NCBI GenBank assembly: GCA_044351045.1
Contig: JBILGM010000005.1
Span: 1 to 64,000, forward strand
Origin: UBA6136 sp044351045
Lineage (GTDB): Bacteria; Pseudomonadota; Gammaproteobacteria; Methylococcales; Methylococcaceae
Direction of reading: 5' to 3'
Length of the DNA stretch: 64,000 nt
Position 1 is the first letter of the stretch, and each line of letters starts with the position of its first letter. The notes below the pieces were generated by a model that saw only the letters and a list, made by a program, of their open reading frames with translations, was not told the origin of the DNA and made no database searches. This document shows positions 59,482-64,000 of this stretch, one piece after another. The translations under genes and the position numbers were made by a program.

Positions 59482-59738
59482 TGCACTCTGCCGGATTTTG
59501 GCTCAGGCTATGGGCCTCGGTGATCGACAGCCTGTTGTTCGCCTTGTGGTCGATCCCGCTCATGAACGCCATCTATGCCGGGGCCATCATGGTGTTTTTC
59601 TCATCGCCTCAGCATAACGATACCAGGGTCTACATCAAGGTTTGGCAACGGCTCTCGGGTAAACTGGCCTCTCAGTCATTCTCATCCCATGGGAGGATGA
59701 GCCCCATCATTTGTCCAAACTCAATGGCGCTGGCATGA
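59481..59738 (+). pseudogene. Truncated RDD-family membrane protein
   Basis: ATG 59481 overlaps the trxC stop. The first 30 residues (AGFWLRLWASVIDSLLFALW) match the RDD motif with its Arg and Asp. After about residue 40 the sequence leaves the family pattern and ends at 85 residues instead of about 140, suggesting an internal deletion or frameshift. The fragment is probably non-functional. Confidence 0.55.
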
Positions 59739-60127
59739 TCAGTTTAAAAACCCCGTTTTCTTTGATTGCCCTGCTATTGGCGCTGTCTATCTCCGGATGT
59801 CAGTTCCAGCAGCCGGATTACGTGACCATGATCTCGCCGAACGAACTGCAGAGCCTGATGCAACAGCAGGATATTTTTTTGGTGGACGTTCATACGCCCC
59901 AACAACGGCATATTAAGGGGACGGATGCTTTTATCCCATACGATCAAGTCGAGAAATACACGGACCGCTTGCCGCAGGACAAGGCCACAGCCATTTACAT
60001 CTACTGCGAAGGGGGTCCCATGGGAAACTCGGCGGCGAAATCCCTGCATCAGTTGGGCTATACCCATCTGACCAATCTGGAGGGCGGGGCCGCTGCCTGG
60101 CGTACAGCCGGCTTCGAATTGGAATAG
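59735..60127 (+). CDS. Rhodanese-like lipoprotein
   Basis: 130 residues from ATG 59735. The signal ends in a lipobox (SISGC), so the protein is periplasmic and membrane-attached. A single rhodanese domain shows FLVDVHTPQQRHIKGTDAF and the active-site loop YCEGGPMGNSAAKSLH with its cysteine, then LEGGAAAWRTAG. It probably handles sulfane sulfur in the periplasm. It is the second membrane-attached rhodanese of the window. Confidence 0.88.
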   Translation: MISLKTPFSLIALLLALSISGCQFQQPDYVTMISPNELQSLMQQQDIFLVDVHTPQQRHIKGTDAFIPYDQVEKYTDRLPQDKATAIYIYCEGGPMGNSAAKSLHQLGYTHLTNLEGGAAAWRTAGFELE

Positions 60128-60197
60128 TTTCGGAACGGAAGTCGGGATGGGTGAGCGCGTAATGGCGATGATCTGCGATCGGTAGCCGAGGACCTGT

Positions 60198-61319
60198 TCA
60201 ACAACAGGCACCGTCTTCTCCGCAATCGGCCCACTGGCGGCCACCCTTGGTTTCGGCAGCGGGGCGGCGGGTCCCAGGCGGTGCGCACCATGCCTGGGGT
60301 TCCGTCAGTACTTGCGGCTCAATGCCGATGAAATCCGACTTCAACGGGCCTGTCGTCAGAAAGCGGAAGGTTCGTTCGCATACGGCCATACGCTCACCTC
60401 GGGGGAAGACGTGTCCCTCGTCGTCGCGGATTTCGGCATAGGGTCCTCGGTAAATGACAGCATGGCCGCGATCTAGACACTCCCTTCCATTGCCCTTCAC
60501 TGCCAGCAGTGTGACGGCTCGAAACTCCACGCCTTCGATAATCCGCCACGGCGTTTCGCTCCATTTGTCCAGGCGGACAGCCGCAAAACCCGCTTCGGCA
60601 AAGGCCTGAAGAAATTCCTGTTCATGGAACGCGCCGGATAGGCAGCCGCTCCAGAGCTCGGGGTCTTGCTTGAGATGGTTCGGCACGGGTTCGTCGGCGA
60701 CGATGTCGGCAATGGCGGCGCGGCCACCAGGTTTCAGTACGCGGAAGATTTCCTGAACCAGGGTCTGCTTGTCACGGTCGTCAACCAAATTCAGTACGCA
60801 GTTGGAAATCACCAGATCAATCGATTGATCAGGGATCAGTGGCCGATCCTGACGTTGCTGCACCTGCCAGGTGTGCAGATGGGAAAGCGTGGCGGCGTCC
60901 GTGACTGGATGCGCGGATAGATAGTCATCCATCGCCGTGATATCCAGTGCCAGGTCCTGAATGTGCCCTTTGACGAAACGGACCCGGTCTTCGCCAATCC
61001 TGTCCCCCATGTCAGCCTGATATTTGCGGGCTAGGGAGAGCATGTCATCGTTCATGTCCACGCCGATGACGCGGCCTTCCGGGCCGACCAGTTGCGCCGC
61101 CATGTAACAGATCTTGCCGCCGCCTGAACCCAAATCGAGGACAGTATCGCCCGGTCTGACGTAGCGCGATGGATCGCCGCAACCGTAATCCTTGTCGATG
61201 ATTTCCTGAGGCAGAATCGCCAGCAGCGACCGGTCATAGTCCACCGGGCAACAGAGCGCCTCTTGCCGTTCGTTCGCGCCTGCCGAATAGCGTTCTCTGA
61301 CCGTTGTCTCGACCTGCAT
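60198..61319 (-). CDS. arsM: Arsenite methyltransferase (ArsM-like), arsenosugar type
   Basis: 373 residues. SAM-binding VLDLGSGGGKICYMAAQLVG at about 59-78 and an ADIVADEPVP segment mark a class I methyltransferase. Cys174 (VISNCVLNLV) and Cys226 (LWSGCLSGA) fall where ArsM proteins bind As(III), with Cys71 also present; the protein ends DGACC. ArsM adds methyl groups to arsenite. It is followed upstream (minus strand) by the ArsS radical SAM gene, so the product is probably an early arsenosugar intermediate. The assignment to the arsenosugar type rests on this context. Confidence 0.9.
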   Translation of the reverse strand: MQVETTVRERYSAGANERQEALCCPVDYDRSLLAILPQEIIDKDYGCGDPSRYVRPGDTVLDLGSGGGKICYMAAQLVGPEGRVIGVDMNDDMLSLARKYQADMGDRIGEDRVRFVKGHIQDLALDITAMDDYLSAHPVTDAATLSHLHTWQVQQRQDRPLIPDQSIDLVISNCVLNLVDDRDKQTLVQEIFRVLKPGGRAAIADIVADEPVPNHLKQDPELWSGCLSGAFHEQEFLQAFAEAGFAAVRLDKWSETPWRIIEGVEFRAVTLLAVKGNGRECLDRGHAVIYRGPYAEIRDDEGHVFPRGERMAVCERTFRFLTTGPLKSDFIGIEPQVLTEPQAWCAPPGTRRPAAETKGGRQWADCGEDGACC

Positions 61320-61346
61320 GGGATGGATCTCCTGAATGGGAAAGGT

Positions 61347-62321
61347 TTAAGGGTGAGTCTCCGCCACCAATGCACCGCCGCAACCGCTGCCGTGCCCGGC
61401 GGTGCAGCCATAGCAATGATCCGCCGTGGCGATGGGCATGGCCCGTAGCGTTTGAGGGTCCAGGCTGGCAAGGGGCGGCGCGCTTCGATGCCTGCCTAGC
61501 GGCAGTCCCAGCATCTGGTTGAAGTCGCAATCATAGACATGACCGGTCCAGTCCACACTCACCAGCTTCCGACACATGACTTGTGCGAGATTTTCATCGC
61601 GGTGGGCACTCCTCAACCGTGCGAGGTAGGGCTGGAATTCACCTTGGGAAATCAGGGTGCTGCCAAAACGCTGGATCGGCATATTGGTTAGCGCAAACAG
61701 TCGGTTGAAGACGATGCCATATCGACTGTGCAATTCTCTCCGGTAGGTCGCTTCGAGCGCTTCCTGTGGCGGGGGCAGGATGGGTCCCTGGGGGTTGTAG
61801 ACCAGGTTAAGGACCAGCCCGGAATTGGGTACGCCATAGCCTAAGGTATTGAGCTTCTCAAGTGATCGAAGGCTGGTCTCGAAGACCCCACTCCCACGCT
61901 GACGGTCGACATTGTCCTCGAGATAACAGGGTAGGGAGGCGACGATTTCAACACCCTGCGTGGCCAGAAAATCCGCGAGATCCTCATTTCCCGGCTCCAT
62001 CAGGATGGTCAGATTGCAGCGATCAATGATCTTGATGCCCAGCGATCTCGCCTTGGTCACCAGATGGCGGAAATGCGGGTTCATCTCCGGAGCGCCGCCG
62101 GTGAGGTCGACGGTTGAAATGTCGGACCGTCGCAGAAATGCCAGCACGATTTCCACGGTGTTGAGATCCATGATTTCGCGGCGCTGCGGTCCGGCGTTGA
62201 CATGACAGTGGAGGCAGGACTGGTTGCATAGGTAGCCGAGATTGACCTGCAGGGTTTCCAGTCGATCTCGCCTGATCGGGGGGAAATCCGTGGGCTGCAA
62301 CAGGGGAAGGCACGCGTGCAT
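61347..62321 (-). CDS. arsS: ArsS-like radical SAM protein (arsenosugar biosynthesis)
   Basis: 324 residues. The radical SAM cluster motif CNQSCLHCH (Cys32, 36, 39) starts the TIM-barrel, with VDLTGGAPEMN as the GGE-like motif. A C-terminal domain (DUF3641-like) follows, with CRKLVSVDWTGHVYDCDFNQML and a cysteine cluster HCYGCTAGHGSGCGG. This is the pattern of ArsS, which adds a 5'-deoxyadenosyl group to dimethylarsenite. It starts 26 bases before arsM on the same strand and is probably co-transcribed. Confidence 0.93.
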   Translation of the reverse strand: MHACLPLLQPTDFPPIRRDRLETLQVNLGYLCNQSCLHCHVNAGPQRREIMDLNTVEIVLAFLRRSDISTVDLTGGAPEMNPHFRHLVTKARSLGIKIIDRCNLTILMEPGNEDLADFLATQGVEIVASLPCYLEDNVDRQRGSGVFETSLRSLEKLNTLGYGVPNSGLVLNLVYNPQGPILPPPQEALEATYRRELHSRYGIVFNRLFALTNMPIQRFGSTLISQGEFQPYLARLRSAHRDENLAQVMCRKLVSVDWTGHVYDCDFNQMLGLPLGRHRSAPPLASLDPQTLRAMPIATADHCYGCTAGHGSGCGGALVAETHP

Positions 62322-62397
62322 GATCAGTTCACCCGATTTGAGCCAGTAAGGGGCCAGTGAGTCCCCTCAATCAAGTAATGACGAGCGAATGCTGACC

Positions 62398-63087
62398 TCA
62401 TTTTCGTGATGACCTCCGCAAACGCAGACTTTCGGCCCATTTCCGTGCCAGCAAGGGAAACACTCCCAGCAAGGCGAATGAGAGCAGCAGCGGCGGTGAG
62501 AGAATACCGGACAGCGACTCCACCCGAACCAACTGTGTGCCTGCATTGACATAAACGAATGTCCCGGCCAGCATGCCCAGCTGACTGACCCAATAAAATG
62601 TTCGGACCGGCAATGCCGTCAGTCCCATGACCAGATTGATCACAAAAAACGGAAAAAGCGGCACCAATCGCAAGGTGAACAGATAAAAAGGGCCGTCCCG
62701 AGCCATGCCAGCATCGACGGTCTGCAGACGTTCACCCCATCGATGCATGACCGCATCCCTAAACAGGAAGCGGGCGGCAAGAAAAGCCAGGGTGGCGCCG
62801 ATCGTCGAGGTAAAAGACACGAGCACCGTACCCCAAATGACGCCGAATATGGCACCACCCGCCAGCGCCATCACGGTGGCGCCCGGCAGCGAAAGGCCGG
62901 CCACCATGACATAAATCAAGCTGAAGCTGGCAGCGGTACTGATGACGTGTTCGGCGTGGTAGACATGGATGGCGTCTATTTGAGATTTCAGCCACTCAAG
63001 ACTGAGTAATCGTTGCAGATCGAAAGCAAAAAAGGCGGTTGCCAGGGCCAGAATGAGAAGGACGAGCCATAATCGGTAGGGGGTCAT
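62398..63087 (-). CDS. TVP38/TMEM64-family membrane protein
   Basis: 229 residues from ATG 63087; a frame reaching to 63138 overlaps the divergent gene and is rejected. It has about six membrane segments and the SNARE-associated/DedA-like core (LIYVMVAGLSLPGATVMALA; GTVLVSFTSTIGATLAFLAARF; RLVPLFPFFVINLVMGLTAL). Members are often encoded with arsenosugar genes, where they may move an intermediate or lipid. Its role here is inferred from context. Confidence 0.88.
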   Translation of the reverse strand: MTPYRLWLVLLILALATAFFAFDLQRLLSLEWLKSQIDAIHVYHAEHVISTAASFSLIYVMVAGLSLPGATVMALAGGAIFGVIWGTVLVSFTSTIGATLAFLAARFLFRDAVMHRWGERLQTVDAGMARDGPFYLFTLRLVPLFPFFVINLVMGLTALPVRTFYWVSQLGMLAGTFVYVNAGTQLVRVESLSGILSPPLLLSFALLGVFPLLARKWAESLRLRRSSRK

Positions 63088-63136
63088 GTCGGATAGTCTA
63101 AATTGTTCGATCACCGGTGGCATGCATGATGACCTC

Positions 63137-63826
63137 ATGACTCAGCGCATTGCCGTCATCATCCCCACTTTGAACGAAGCAGAGGGCATCCGGAGCCTGC
63201 TCGAATCACTCCAATCCTGGCGATGGCAGGGCCTTGAGGTGATCGTCGTCGATGGCGGGAGTGGTGACGGTACGCCGGATCTATCGGCTGGGCTGGCAGA
63301 CCACATTCTGGTTGCGCCACTCGGACGGGCAAATCAAATGAACGCGGGTGCCCGAATCGCCAAGGCCGACATTCTCTGGTTTCTCCACGCCGATACGCGC
63401 TTGCCGACCGGGTCGATGTTCGAGCTTCTGTGTGGCTTGCGTGGGGCCGGCAAGGTGTGGGGGCGATTTGATGTGGAGATCACCGGGCGACACTGGATGC
63501 TAAACGTCGTGGCATTCTGCATGAACCTTCGCTCGCGCTGGACCGGCATCGCGACAGGTGATCAGGCGATCTTTGTTTATCGGGAAGCGTTTTCCTCGGT
63601 TGGATGTTTTCCCGCTCAGCCCCTGATGGAGGATATTGAGTTATCCACCCGGTTGCATCAGCTTAGCCGGCCGCTATGTCTTCGCTCGCGGGTCACAACC
63701 TCTGGCCGGCGCTGGGAGCGTCATGGTGTGTGGCGGACCATAGGGCTGATGTGGTGGTTGCGTTGGCAATATTGGCGTGGGGTCTCGGCCGAAACGCTGG
63801 CGAAGCATTATCGGGAAGCTGAATAG
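63137..63826 (+). CDS. TIGR04283-type glycosyltransferase (arsenosugar cluster)
   Basis: 229-residue family 2 glycosyltransferase, ATG 63137. Motifs: AVIIPTLNEAEGIRSLL, VIVVDGGSGDGTPDL, LWFLHADTRLP (DxD-like) and DQAIFVYREAFSSVGCFP, then LMEDIELSTRL. This fits the TIGR04283 family, named for arsenosugar gene clusters. It is divergent from the TVP38 gene, with which it shares about 50 bp of upstream region. Confidence 0.88.
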   Translation: MTQRIAVIIPTLNEAEGIRSLLESLQSWRWQGLEVIVVDGGSGDGTPDLSAGLADHILVAPLGRANQMNAGARIAKADILWFLHADTRLPTGSMFELLCGLRGAGKVWGRFDVEITGRHWMLNVVAFCMNLRSRWTGIATGDQAIFVYREAFSSVGCFPAQPLMEDIELSTRLHQLSRPLCLRSRVTTSGRRWERHGVWRTIGLMWWLRWQYWRGVSAETLAKHYREAE

Positions 63827-63870
63827 CCGCTGGCTCTCAAGGTTGTGCACTGGAGCCCGTGCAATCAGTT

Positions 63871-64000
63871 TCAGGGTGCAACCCCTAAAGCCGTGTTGAA
63901 CTTGGCCGACAGGTTCTGGTGAGCGATCAATGCAGCCAGGGAGATGATGGCGTCATCGCGGTAATGCTGCCTGAGGGTGGTCATCAAAGCGTCATCCACC
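63871..64000 (-). CDS. Carboxymuconolactone decarboxylase-like protein, C-terminal part (window edge)
   Basis: The minus strand has an open frame from the edge to a stop at 63871. It reads DDALMTTLRQHYRDDAIISL and AALIAHQNLSAKFNTALGVA, the C-terminal pattern of CMD/AhpD-like proteins. A peroxidase-like CMD protein is a usual member of arsenosugar clusters. The catalytic cysteines would lie outside the window. Confidence 0.75.
   Translation of the reverse strand, partial: VDDALMTTLRQHYRDDAIISLAALIAHQNLSAKFNTALGVAP

Overview
The window reads as chromosomal DNA of a gammaproteobacterium, probably a sulfur-oxidising chemolithotroph of the Halothiobacillus/Thiobacillus-like kind. That placement is an inference from gene order (rhodanese-secB-gpsA; a yafS-like methyltransferase with rnhA and dnaQ, mltD divergent; a separate DUF934 beside cysI) and from the metal and sulfur gene content. 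There is no rRNA or tRNA gene to fix the taxonomy. Most of the window is GC-rich and densely coding, with housekeeping genes on both strands.

Layout. 1-1.4 kb: remnants of two insertion sequences, an IS256-type end and a decayed IS3-type element. 1.5-3.9 kb: minus-strand operon arsR (BigR/SqrR-like, with the two sulfur-sensing cysteines) - rhodanese - secB - gpsA. 4-8.2 kb: gpmI - envC - ctpA. 8.3-12.7 kb: minus-strand cysI - DUF934 - lipoprotein - exported His/Cys protein. 13-17.2 kb: nhaD, a DAACS symporter and a ParA-like ATPase. 17.4-21.5 kb: methyltransferase - rnhA - dnaQ, then mltD and rsfS, then a decayed RCK/TrkA potassium-channel gene. 22-31 kb: ferredoxin, prfC, psiF-like gene, yihY, di-heme peroxidase and hypothetical genes.

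30.3-43 kb holds an operon moxR - DUF58/VWA - ABC ATPase - binding protein - permease that is split by a 6.4-kb genomic island (about 33,215-39,635). The island has a 12/13-bp near-direct repeat at its edges, five copies of CCCTACA/TGTAGGG confined to its ends in the parts I checked, an integrase remnant, an AT-rich gene for a 726-residue secreted protein of no family I recognise, a dead IS630 element abutting a zinc-ribbon/GIY-YIG-like nuclease remnant, and a run of tiny overlapping phage-like genes.

43.5-60 kb is rich in envelope and metal-handling functions: two SmbP-like proteins, a LolCDE/MacB-like exporter with an AttH-like lipoprotein, a Met/Gly-rich lipoprotein, an ADP-ribosylglycohydrolase, a bacterial phytochelatin synthase-like peptidase, a nicotinamidase-like hydrolase, a nitroreductase, a YbjQ-family protein, and a Spy/CpxP-like gene apparently split by an Ig-domain cassette. 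60.2-64 kb is an arsenosugar-type cluster: ArsM-like methyltransferase, ArsS radical SAM enzyme, TVP38-type membrane protein, a TIGR04283-type glycosyltransferase and the start of a carboxymuconolactone decarboxylase-like gene. The strongest candidates for undescribed biology are the island with its secreted protein, the split Spy/Ig locus, and the coupling of a MoxR/VWA pair to an iron-type ABC importer.
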